Source: JANPCX01 sp966211815 (GTDB lineage: Bacteria > Pseudomonadota > Gammaproteobacteria > Burkholderiales > Burkholderiaceae_C). From it: 64,000 nucleotides of DNA. Of this stretch, positions 18,871-27,060 are shown piece after piece. Within the stretch, counting starts at the first letter, position 1. Every line of letters starts with the position of its first letter. The stretch spans positions 7,496 through 71,495 of the forward strand of contig CBIHOD010000014.1 of assembly GCA_966211815.1 (NCBI GenBank), read 5' to 3'. A model generated the notes under the pieces. It worked only from the letters and a program-made list of their open reading frames with translations. It searched no databases and was not told the DNA's origin. A program made the translations under genes and the position numbers.

Positions 18871-19308
18871 TCAGCGACCGGTGTCCCAGACGCTGATGTC
18901 GGCGTTCTCGTCCGTCCCACCAGCCTGACCGTCCTTGCCCAGCGACAACAAATCGTAGTCGCGCCCTTGTTCACCTGGACTGCGGTAGATGTAAGCCCGC
19001 CCCCACGGGTCCGCAGGCACCGCCTTGCTTAAGTACGGCTTGCTCCACCGCGGCTCGTCCGCCGGCCGCTCCACCAACGCGCGCAACCCTTGCTGCGTGC
19101 TGGGGAAATGGCCGTTGTCCAGGCGGAAGGCACCCAGCGCTTTCTCAAACGAATCGAGCTGGGCGCGGGTGGCTTTGATTTCGCTCTTGCCGACCTGGTC
19201 GAAGAACCTCGGCGCCACGTAGCTGGCGAGCAGGCCGATGATGACCATGACGACGAGGAGTTCTAGGAGGGTGAAGCCCTGAGGCTTCATTAATTTGCCA
19301 GCGGCCAT
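18871..19308 (-). CDS. gspG: Major pseudopilin GspG
   Basis: This is the main pseudopilus subunit. The prepilin site is QGFTLLELLVVMVIIGLLAS with Glu at +5. The mature protein has the GspG pattern APRFFDQVGKSEIKATRAQL, the PSTQQGLRALVE helix, and a C-terminal calcium-binding-type loop with DPWGRAYIYRSPG and YDLLSLGKDGQAGG. The start is uncertain: ATG at 19308 (used here), ATG at 19290 and GTG at 19320 are all in frame, and only the first has a fair AGGA upstream. It opens the T2SS-like operon, directly downstream of the RHS stack. Confidence 0.93.
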   Translation of the reverse strand: MAAGKLMKPQGFTLLELLVVMVIIGLLASYVAPRFFDQVGKSEIKATRAQLDSFEKALGAFRLDNGHFPSTQQGLRALVERPADEPRWSKPYLSKAVPADPWGRAYIYRSPGEQGRDYDLLSLGKDGQAGGTDENADISVWDTGR

Positions 19309-19353
19309 AAAAGGTTTCACGTCCTAATTTCGAGCTTGTTGGACTTAAGAGTC

Positions 19354-19485
19354 CTAAAGCTTTAGTTTTGGCTTTTCACCAAACTCATTGATCACATCAA
19401 CTGAAGCGCCATGATTGAGCAAAATTTTTGAAACAATATTTGGCAGCCACTCGCCACCTAAGAATCCACAGGGAAGAATAAGAAT
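19354..19485 (-). pseudogene. Ankyrin-like C-terminal relic
   Basis: In one minus-strand frame, with no start of its own, the sequence reads GGEWLPNIVSKILLNHGASV followed by DVINEFGEKPKLKL and a stop. LLNHGASVDVINEFGEKP resembles one ankyrin repeat. It overlaps the end of the 93-residue immunity candidate in another frame. It may be the out-of-frame end of that gene or the tail of a lost immunity gene. This is the only coding trace between the RHS stack and gspG. Confidence 0.4.
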
Positions 19486-19739
19486 CCTTCGCTGCGAAGA
19501 AGCCTCCAAGGAGGCATTCCCGGTTTAACCTTTTCCACTTTCAGGGTGAACGGCTTCCCTTCAATGAACTTGGCCCCTTTGCGTTCAAGCCGCTTCATCG
19601 CCTTCGCCTTCGCTGTGGCAACGGCTCGCTCCTCCGACGACGACGCGACATACTCGTTTCGGTAAAACCCGAGTTCCTTCGTGTCGCCTTCAAGAAGAAG
19701 TGGCTCCCCGACTAGGAAGACGCAAAAAACTCGAATCAT
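19458..19739 (-). CDS. Small protein coupled to RHS toxin, immunity candidate
   Basis: The 93-residue protein has no family I recognise. It has a hydrophobic start (MIRVFCVFLVGEPLLLEGD) and a Lys/Arg-rich middle (AVATAKAKAMKRLERKGAKF). Its ATG overlaps the RHS stop codon (ATGA), which is how immunity genes are usually coupled to toxin genes. The frame may be shortened, because an ankyrin-like tail continues in another frame past its stop. The immunity role is inferred from position only. Confidence 0.5.
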   Translation of the reverse strand: MIRVFCVFLVGEPLLLEGDTKELGFYRNEYVASSSEERAVATAKAKAMKRLERKGAKFIEGKPFTLKVEKVKPGMPPWRLLRSEGFLFFPVDS

Positions 19740-22081
19740 TCAGCGGTTCCAATGCCCGTGAGATCCATCAGATCCTTGGGCAATGAGAGTGGATTGAAGA
19801 AGTCAACTGCCTCGGCAATGTAGGCCATTGTGCAGTCCTCGCAGTCCACATGCCCTGCGACGGTCGCGGCCGCTGCGATGCCGTAGAAAATGTGCCCACC
19901 GTTTCTTGGATTCGCGTGATAGTGGGGGCGACGTCCCTCGGTGCTTCCAGTCACCCTGTCGGGATGTACCGGATCCTTGATTGCTCCGCGCCCTTTGCTG
20001 GCAGCGTTTCCGATCTTCTTTGCCATGTCGCGACTAGCCTGAAGATCCTCGCCTTTCTTGGCGAGCGTCACAGCCTCTTCATAGCTGACTGGACGGATCT
20101 TCTGAATCCCTGTCTTGCAGATCTTGACGAGCCATACCACCGCCTTTGTCGGGGCAAGACCCGTGGGATCGGTGAACTTCGTAGGGGCATTGTTCGCGTA
20201 GGGATACAGCGAGAGGTTCCCCAGCGACGTGCCCGCGAGGCCGATGGGATCGGCTGAGATGTACCGCCCGGTGGACGGATCAAAGTACCGATTCCAGTTG
20301 TAGAACAGCCCCGACTCAACATCCGCGTACTGCCCCGGATGCCGCAGCGGGAATGCGAACGCGCCCAGGGCGTCGGGGTTGGTTTCCGCCGCCGTCGTGC
20401 CGAAGGGCTCGGCCATCCAGCGCCAGCGGCGCTTGTTGGCCCGGTCCATCACCAGGCGCGGCGTGTCCAGGTGGTCGGCGTGGATGTAATACACCAGCGG
20501 CGCGTTCGCCTCATTGGCCGGGTCGGGCGTGAACACCGCCACCGGCGTCGTGCCCAGCCACACGTATTCGCGGATCGCTTTGCCCGCGCTGTCGTATTCG
20601 CCCAGCAACTGCCCTTGCTGGTCATAGGCGAACAGCACCGTGCTGGCCGCGCCGCCGCTGCTGTACTTGCGGATGCGCCGGCCCTGGTTGTCGTAGCTGT
20701 AGGTCGTCGTCACCCCGCCCTTGGTCAGCGTGAGCAGGCGGCCCGCGGTGCTGTAGACGGCCGTGTAGCCCGCGCCGGTGTCGCTCTCGGTGTTGCCCGC
20801 CACGTCGATGCCGAACTTGCGCGCCGGGTTGCTCACCTCCGTCAACCGGTTGCTCGTGTCCGCCGTGGTGTACGCCTGCGCAGCGCCGTTGAGCGTCACG
20901 CTGGTGCGGTTGCCGTTGGCGTCGTAATTGATCGTCCAGGTGCTGTTATCGACCGACACGCCGGTCAGGCGGCCCAACTCGTCGTAGCTGAACGACTGGT
21001 CCAGCGACGACAGCGTGCTGCCATTGTCGATGCGGCTGTGCTTGAACGACTTGATGCGGTCGGCTTCGTCGTACGTCAGGTCGCGGTAGGCGCTGCTCAG
21101 CGGGTAGCGCACCAGGCGGCCCCATTGGTCGTAGGTGCGCTCGTGCAGAACCGGGCCGGAGGCCATGTTCCACAGCCAGCTCTTCACGCCGCCGCCGAAG
21201 GGCTCCCACTTGATGTCCTTGATGAGGTTGACCGCGGTGCTGGCCGCGGCGTCCTTGGCAAGGTCCAGGCTCGTGGGTTGGCCTTGGATGTAGGTGACGG
21301 TCAGCTTGCGGCCCGACGGGTATTTGATCGACGTGATGCGCCCGACCGCGTCGTAGCCGTAGTCCACGGTCAGCGCCTGCCCTGCCGCGTTGGCGCCGCT
21401 GGCGGGATTCACCTGCTGCACCTCGCGGGTGACGCGGCCCTGGATGTCGTAGGTGTAGCGGTTGAAGCCGTTGGGGTGGTCGGCGCGGCTGAGCCGGCCG
21501 ATGCCGGCGCCGTAATCGGCCTGGGGCTCGGTCTTGTCGTAAGTCCAGGTCAGCAGGCTGGGCGTCTTGCCGGCCTGGCTGTATTCCACGCTGACCAGGC
21601 GCTGCAGGTCGTCGTAGCTATACGTCGCCTTCACGCCGCGGCTGTCGGTGCGCGTCTTCACATTGCCGGCCGCGTCGTAGGTGTAGCTGGCCGGGCCGGT
21701 GTCGGGGCTGGCGAGCGAAGTCGTGGCGCCCAGGCCGTTTCGCGGGTATTCGGTCACCAGGCTTCGCGGGTCGGTGACCGACGTGAGGTTGTCCTGCCCG
21801 TCGTAGCCGAACTTGGTCACGCCCGACCTGGCATTGGTCGAGTTCGTCACGCGGTTCAGCGCGTCGTACTGGTTCTTCGTCGTGAAGTTGAAGTTCGCCG
21901 CGTCCTTGGCCTGGATGGTCTTGGTCCGGTTGCCGTTGGCGTCGTATTCATAGTTCACCACCGGCGCCGGCGATGTGGGCGGCGGCGCGGCCTGGACCAG
22001 CATGCTGGCGAGCGCGGTGGCGATGCCTGCGCCTAGGCGCAGGCGGTCCATTTTGTGATTGAAGTTGCTGTAGCGGTTCAT
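19736..22081 (-). CDS. RHS second-half protein 1: signal peptide, YD repeats, RHS core, variable toxin tip
   Basis: The 781-residue protein begins with a Sec-type signal (hydrophobic AGIATALASMLVQAA after a basic start) and then APVVNYEYDANGNRTKTI. YD repeats follow to about residue 550. The RHS core ends with YYIHADHLDTPRLVMD, GLFYNWNRYFDPSTGRYIS and FTDPTGLA. The last 138 residues are the variable tip, with HPDRVTGSTEGRRPHYHANP, NGGHIFYG and CEDC. This His-rich pattern suggests a metal-dependent nuclease-like toxin, but I cannot name the family. It starts 3 bases after the first-half gene and its stop overlaps the immunity candidate. Confidence 0.85.
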   Translation of the reverse strand: MNRYSNFNHKMDRLRLGAGIATALASMLVQAAPPPTSPAPVVNYEYDANGNRTKTIQAKDAANFNFTTKNQYDALNRVTNSTNARSGVTKFGYDGQDNLTSVTDPRSLVTEYPRNGLGATTSLASPDTGPASYTYDAAGNVKTRTDSRGVKATYSYDDLQRLVSVEYSQAGKTPSLLTWTYDKTEPQADYGAGIGRLSRADHPNGFNRYTYDIQGRVTREVQQVNPASGANAAGQALTVDYGYDAVGRITSIKYPSGRKLTVTYIQGQPTSLDLAKDAAASTAVNLIKDIKWEPFGGGVKSWLWNMASGPVLHERTYDQWGRLVRYPLSSAYRDLTYDEADRIKSFKHSRIDNGSTLSSLDQSFSYDELGRLTGVSVDNSTWTINYDANGNRTSVTLNGAAQAYTTADTSNRLTEVSNPARKFGIDVAGNTESDTGAGYTAVYSTAGRLLTLTKGGVTTTYSYDNQGRRIRKYSSGGAASTVLFAYDQQGQLLGEYDSAGKAIREYVWLGTTPVAVFTPDPANEANAPLVYYIHADHLDTPRLVMDRANKRRWRWMAEPFGTTAAETNPDALGAFAFPLRHPGQYADVESGLFYNWNRYFDPSTGRYISADPIGLAGTSLGNLSLYPYANNAPTKFTDPTGLAPTKAVVWLVKICKTGIQKIRPVSYEEAVTLAKKGEDLQASRDMAKKIGNAASKGRGAIKDPVHPDRVTGSTEGRRPHYHANPRNGGHIFYGIAAAATVAGHVDCEDCTMAYIAEAVDFFNPLSLPKDLMDLTGIGTAE

Positions 22082-22084
22082 CCC

Positions 22085-23020
22085 TCATTCCCTCCCTGTG
22101 GTTCGTTGCACGCGCCCGAGGGCGTCGAAGTCGCGGTTCAGTTGCCGGCGCAGCACGCCGTTCGGATCCTTCACGGTCTGCGTCTTGCTGTTGCCGGCGT
22201 TGTCCGGCGTGTAGTCGATGCGGTTGCCCAGGTGGTCCTTGACCACCCTCAAGCGCTGGGCCGCGTCGTACTCGTAAGAGACGAAGCTGGCGTCCGGCTG
22301 CGTCACCTGCTTGAGCAAGCCGTTGGGCCAGTAGTCGTGGGTGGTGAGCAGGCCGCCGACGCTGGCGGTCTTCAGCCGCTGGCGGTCGTCGTAGGTGTTG
22401 ACGGTGAGCAGCTTGTTGGGATCGCCGCTCTCCAGCACCTGGCCGTGCTTGTTGTATTTGGTGAAGGTGGTGACCTGCGACGCCGGGTTGGTGACGCTCT
22501 TCAGGTCGCCCTTCGTGTAGTCAGCCGTGGTGACGTCGTAGTAGGCGTACTGGGTGACCTTGCCCAACGGGTCAGTCTCGGTCAGCACCTGGCCGGCAGC
22601 GTTGTAGGTGTAGGACCAGACGCGGTCGGGCACGCTGCCGTCGCGCACAGCGGCCAAGCCCGCGCTGCCGGTGCTGTCGGTGGACGCCTGTTCGATCTTC
22701 TTGCACAGCACCGCGATCGGCTTGCCGTCGGGCAACAGTGGCGTGTTCTGCGGGCCATTCGGTAGCTGAGGTTCGGCCTTTGCGCAATAAAGGGCAACGC
22801 CGGCATTGAGCGGATCGGGCTGACCGTTGTAGACATAGCGCGTGATGCGCCGCGGCTCGGTGCGTTTGGTCTCCAGCGGCCAATCCGGATGCCAAGCCGT
22901 AGCGATCTTGCGGCTGCCTTTGGGCAATGGGGCTCCGTCCTTGGTCAGGTCGCCGCAGGCGGCGGTCTTGTCCAGGCCCTCGACGCGGCGTGTTTCCAGG
23001 TTGCGATTCAGATCGTTCGA
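22085..23020 (-). repeat. Conserved RHS first-half tail, copy 3
   Basis: The 3' third of this gene recurs in the copies ending at 26155, 28626 and (diverged) 37813. Bases 22340-22522 match 26410-26592 with no difference that I can see. This suggests recent gene conversion or duplication. Confidence 0.9.
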
Positions 23021-24676
23021 TAAACAGACTCGTGTGCCGTTGAAATCGTCGCGGCTGGCCACGTTGCCGTTCACGTCGAAGGTCTGCATGCTCGTGGAAG
23101 CCTGGCAACCGCTGCCTGCCGGCTGGCTTTGGCTCTTCAGACGCGGCGTGCCGGCCACGGTCTCGAACTCATAAGTTAGATCGGTGCCGGCGCCGGGGGG
23201 GCGCATCGCCGGCTTGACGGGCAGCTTCCAGTAGTGGTCGCGCCAGATCACCCCGGCGGCCTCGTCAATGGTTTCCACCACGTTCCAGGCGGGCGGTGTG
23301 CCGTAGGAAAGCTGGAAGCGATCGACGCCGCCGGCAAGTTCCGTGAAGACGGCCCTGCCTTCGTCGTCGTAGCCATAGGTGGAGCGGCGCACGCCGTCCT
23401 CTGCCACGATACCCGTGAGCGCCCAGGTCAACGATGGATGCTCATAGAGGAAAGTCTGCGGCGCCGCGCCGGGGCGGGTGATCGTCCTCAGGTTGCCTGC
23501 CGCGTCGTAACCAAAGTCCAGGTTCTTGCCGCTCGGGTCGGTGATCTTGTAAACGCGCGGCGCCTGGCCGCCGGCCGGCTTTTCGTAGAAGAGCTGCACC
23601 GCGCGACCCGTCTGATCCTGGATACGGATGAGCAAACCCGCCGCGGGCGCCGTCGCGGCCGGTGTACCGGAGGTGCTGTACGAATAGGTAAGCTTTCTAC
23701 CGCTTGCCTGAGCCACTTCCGTCAAGCGGCCCGCGGCGTCGTAGGTCTCGATCGCCTGGCGTGAGGCATCCACATAGGTCCAGGCGCCGCCAACAAGGCT
23801 CAGCGCGTCGTCGCTGCCGCCAACCGCGGCATATCGACCCGCGCTGTCGCGTGTGAAACTGACCCATTGGCCGCCACCGCGGGAGGCCTGCACGCCGAGC
23901 ACGATGCCATTGACAACTTGCAGCACCAGGCTCTTGTGCGCGGTGGACCGCCACAGTGCACCGAAGGACGGCGCCGTTGCGTTGCCGGCCATGCCGGCGC
24001 CCGGCAGGTTCGTCGGAAGCCTTTCGCTGGTGTCGTAGCGGACCGCGAAACGTTCGCCCAGCCATGAACCCAAGATTTCTTCCTGGCTCTTGGCGCCCGT
24101 CAATGGATAGATGGGGTTGCCGCCGGATGGTTGCCCGCCTCTTTTGCATTGTTGGAGGAGCACGAGCCAATAGCGGTCCACGACGGGGAGCTGGGACTCG
24201 CAATATTGATCGGGGCCATAAAAAAATGGGAATTTCGTGGAACTCCGATCGGCAACGAAGTTCACCATCTGATAGCGCGCTGGGCAATACCCGCCGAAGC
24301 TCGGATAGCCCATCACTTCTATTTCGCCACTCGACCGGGTCCAGATGCATTGGCCTTGGTGATCGTCCGTTGCGACGAACCGCAGCGGATACGGCCAATT
24401 GATGAACACGGCGCGAGCGTCGCACACCGCTTGGTATGAATCGAAATACCCGGGGACGTTGGCGGGATTCGCATAGGCGGAAGTGGGTAGGAGCATTCGG
24501 GTTTGCGCATGGACGTCTGGCGCGATCAACACGTGAACGAACGCGATGCAAACCGTCAGCGTGGCGGCAAGCAATGCGGAAATGAACCGCTGTGTCGGTC
24601 TTTGCCCTTCGAGTCCCCGAGAATCGCCAGGCCGGTCGAGCCCATTTGCTTTTTGCACTAGCAGGTCCTTCCTCAT
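22085..24676 (-). CDS. RHS first-half protein (copy 3): signal peptide, variable N-terminus, YD repeats
   Basis: The 863-residue protein has an export signal at about residues 30-57 (ISALLAATLTVCIAFVHVLI), a Cys-rich variable region (60-190), and a shared segment with NPIYPLTGAKSQEEILGSWL and APSFGALWRSTAHKSLVLQ. YD/RHS repeats then run to the C-terminal GRVQRTTGRE. It lacks the RHS core and toxin tip, which are in the next gene 3 bases downstream. Together the two equal one long RHS protein. The ribosome site GGAGGAG is 8 bases before the ATG. The last 900 bases are nearly identical to those of the copies ending at 26155 and 28626. Confidence 0.83.
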   Translation of the reverse strand: MRKDLLVQKANGLDRPGDSRGLEGQRPTQRFISALLAATLTVCIAFVHVLIAPDVHAQTRMLLPTSAYANPANVPGYFDSYQAVCDARAVFINWPYPLRFVATDDHQGQCIWTRSSGEIEVMGYPSFGGYCPARYQMVNFVADRSSTKFPFFYGPDQYCESQLPVVDRYWLVLLQQCKRGGQPSGGNPIYPLTGAKSQEEILGSWLGERFAVRYDTSERLPTNLPGAGMAGNATAPSFGALWRSTAHKSLVLQVVNGIVLGVQASRGGGQWVSFTRDSAGRYAAVGGSDDALSLVGGAWTYVDASRQAIETYDAAGRLTEVAQASGRKLTYSYSTSGTPAATAPAAGLLIRIQDQTGRAVQLFYEKPAGGQAPRVYKITDPSGKNLDFGYDAAGNLRTITRPGAAPQTFLYEHPSLTWALTGIVAEDGVRRSTYGYDDEGRAVFTELAGGVDRFQLSYGTPPAWNVVETIDEAAGVIWRDHYWKLPVKPAMRPPGAGTDLTYEFETVAGTPRLKSQSQPAGSGCQASTSMQTFDVNGNVASRDDFNGTRVCLSNDLNRNLETRRVEGLDKTAACGDLTKDGAPLPKGSRKIATAWHPDWPLETKRTEPRRITRYVYNGQPDPLNAGVALYCAKAEPQLPNGPQNTPLLPDGKPIAVLCKKIEQASTDSTGSAGLAAVRDGSVPDRVWSYTYNAAGQVLTETDPLGKVTQYAYYDVTTADYTKGDLKSVTNPASQVTTFTKYNKHGQVLESGDPNKLLTVNTYDDRQRLKTASVGGLLTTHDYWPNGLLKQVTQPDASFVSYEYDAAQRLRVVKDHLGNRIDYTPDNAGNSKTQTVKDPNGVLRRQLNRDFDALGRVQRTTGRE

Positions 24677-24775
24677 CGCTCACTCCTCCAGTGGTTGCTT
24701 TCCAGTGCCCGAGCGCGGCGAGTCGCGGCCCGGCGGGCTGCAACGCGCCACCGGGGTCCTCAACACGCTCGTCCG
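24677..24775 (-). pseudogene. Relic of an RHS first-half tail
   Basis: One minus-strand frame reads EDPGGALQPAGP then RLAALGHWKATTGG, which lines up with the conserved tail (DPxGAL ... ALGRxQxTTGRE) of the intact first-half genes. It lies directly before the intact copy 3 and shows that another unit once ended here. The other bases up to 24819 hold no gene. Confidence 0.5.
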
Positions 24776-24819
24776 TCGGCCGCGGTCGTTGTTGTGGTCC
24801 AGCCGTGAAGCCGCCCGCC

Positions 24820-26151
24820 TCAGCGGGTCAGCGTGAACGTCACCACGTCGGACATGCTCCGCCCCGACAGATCCTGGACGGCCAGCTCGAACTGGTAGGT
24901 GACGGTTCCACCGTCCGGCGTTCCGCCGCAGGCGGGCTTGGGCACCGACACTTGCGCCTTGGCGCTGGCGCTGTTGGCGATGGGGCCGGAGGCTCCTGAG
25001 CGAGCGGTCCACTTGTAGCTCCTGACGCTGGAACCGCTGACGGCTTCGCCGAACCCGTCCAATGTCAAGGTGACATTGCCGTTGCACCCGGTCTTGAGCG
25101 TCTGATCGAAGCCGGCATGCGCTTGCGGCCGGTCGGCGGGCGCGCTCGCATACAAGTAGCCGATCATCGATTTGTCGCCCAGGCTCAGGCCGATACGTTG
25201 GCCGATGTCGGTCACGGGCTGGGGGCCTGGCGTGCCGTTGGCCGGCAGAATCCCGCAAGAGACCGCCTTCAGCGGGAACATGGTTTCCAGGCCGCCGCTT
25301 TTACTCAGCTCCTCGCGCCCGTAGTGCATCAGCGAGCAATGGTCGTAGGTGCCGTGCATCGCGCCGTCCGAAGTGTGCTTGGCGAACTGGGATTCGTAGC
25401 CGGGTCGGATGTTGGCGGTGTTGACGGCGACATAGCTGTCCCTGTCTGCTCGGGTGTGCTCATGCCAGGCACCCAAGGCGTGCAGGAGTTCGTGGGTGGC
25501 GGAAGCAGCCGCGGTATCGAAAGGGTTGCCGGCATTCAACCGGAGGACTTGCACGCCCCCGGCTCGCCCCACGGAGGAAGAGCCAGCGTAGTTCGGGTCG
25601 GTCTCGGGCTGCACCGAGACGACGTCGTACACCGTCTCCGTGCCCACCGTCCTGCTGCTGCTGTATTTCGGGTCGCGCGAGAAGCGCACCGGGGTGTTCC
25701 GGGAGATGTGCCACATGGCCGAGCGCAGCGCGCCCAATTGGCTGGCCGGCGCTTTCGTCGCGTCGTAGAACACCACGCCGTTCTGCCAACGCGAGGCGTT
25801 GCTGCGGTAGACGCCCAGGGCGCGCCGCCGTTGTTCATCGGGGTGCGCGGCCACCTGCTCGGTGGTACCAAGGATCACGTCGCCTTGGAAATAGGCCCAC
25901 CCGTCGCGGTCTTCAAACGTGATCTCTTCCAGGTTATGACCATCGAAGGCGTACCACCCCTGGACCCATTGCGCTTGCGCCTTGCTTGCGGCAGCAGGCG
26001 TGTGGGCAGCGTCTTGCGGCTGGCTGGTCGACGTTTCCTGCGACCCGCCGCCGCAGGCGCTCAGTACCGCGGCAGCGGTGGTGGCCAGAACCATGGTTCC
26101 CAGTAACTTGTTCACTGATCGATCCCTCTTGTTTATTTGAATGAAATTCAT
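24820..26151 (-). CDS. Astacin-type (M12A) zinc metalloprotease lipoprotein with C-terminal beta domain
   Basis: The 443-residue protein has a lipoprotein signal ending in LSACGGG. Its catalytic domain has the full astacin zinc motif HELLHALGAWHEHTRADRDS (HExxHxxGxxHE) and the Met-turn SLMHYGREELSKSGG. Residues from about 355 form an Ig/PKD-like beta domain (FDQTLKTGCNGNVTLTLDGF, YQFELAVQDLSG). It should sit in the cell envelope, or at the surface if secreted. It starts one base after the stop-coupled tail of an RHS first-half gene, in the place where a core/toxin gene is found in the other units. Its target is unknown; processing of the RHS proteins or attack on other cells are both possible. 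Confidence 0.88.
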   Translation of the reverse strand: MNFIQINKRDRSVNKLLGTMVLATTAAAVLSACGGGSQETSTSQPQDAAHTPAAASKAQAQWVQGWYAFDGHNLEEITFEDRDGWAYFQGDVILGTTEQVAAHPDEQRRRALGVYRSNASRWQNGVVFYDATKAPASQLGALRSAMWHISRNTPVRFSRDPKYSSSRTVGTETVYDVVSVQPETDPNYAGSSSVGRAGGVQVLRLNAGNPFDTAAASATHELLHALGAWHEHTRADRDSYVAVNTANIRPGYESQFAKHTSDGAMHGTYDHCSLMHYGREELSKSGGLETMFPLKAVSCGILPANGTPGPQPVTDIGQRIGLSLGDKSMIGYLYASAPADRPQAHAGFDQTLKTGCNGNVTLTLDGFGEAVSGSSVRSYKWTARSGASGPIANSASAKAQVSVPKPACGGTPDGGTVTYQFELAVQDLSGRSMSDVVTFTLTR

Positions 26152-26154
26152 TCC

Positions 26155-27060
26155 TCATTCCCTCCCTGTGGCCTGCTGCAAACGATTGAGCGCGTCGAAG
26201 TCCCTTTTCAGCTGGCGGCGCAGGACGCCGCTAGGGTCGGTCAAGGTTTCGAGCTTGTTGTTGCCGGCGCTGTCCGGCGTGTAGTCGATGCGGTTGCCCA
26301 GCTGGTCCTTGACGACTCTCAGTCGCTGTGCGGCGTCATACTCGTAGGAGAGGAAGCTGGCGTCCGGCTGGGTCACTTGCCTGAGCAAGCCGTTGGGCCA
26401 GTAGTCGTAGGTGGTGAGCAGGCCGCCGACGCTGGCGGTCTTCAGCCGCTGGCGGTCGTCGTAGGTGTTGACGGTGAGCAGCTTGTTGGGATCGCCGCTC
26501 TCCAGCACCTGGCCGTGCTTGTTGTATTTGGTGAAGGTGGTGACCTGCGACGCCGGGTTGGTGACGCTCTTCAGGTCGCCCTTCGTGTAGTCGGCCGTGG
26601 TGGTGTCGTAGTAGGCGTACTTGGTGACCTTGCCCAGCGGGTCGATCTCGGTCAGCACTTGGCCCGCGGCGTTGTAGGTGTAGGACCAGACACGGTTGGG
26701 CACGCTACCGTCGCGTACGGCGCTCAGGCCCGCGCTGCCCGTGGTGTCGGTGGACGCTTGTTCCACTTTCTTGCACAGCACCGCGATCGGCTTGCCGTCG
26801 GCCAGCTTGGCTTCGGCCGGCGCGCAGTTCAACACCGCGTTGCCGTTGAGCGGATCCGGTTGGCCGTTGTAGACGTAACGCGTGATGCGCCGCGGCTCGG
26901 TGCGTTTGGTCTCCAGCCGCCAGTCCGGATGCCAGGCGGTGGCGGTCTTTCGTGAACCGATGGGTAGCTTGGCACCGTCTTTGGTCAGGTCACCGCAGAC
27001 GGCCGTCTTGTCCAGCCCTTCAACGCGGCTGGTCTCCAGGTTGCGCGCCATGTCGTAGCC
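26155..27060 (-). repeat. Conserved RHS first-half tail, copy 2
   Basis: Near-identical to 22085-23020 and about 90 percent alike to 28626-29540 in the stretches I compared. It encodes the segment from RNLETSRVEGLDKTA to the terminal TGRE. Confidence 0.9.
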
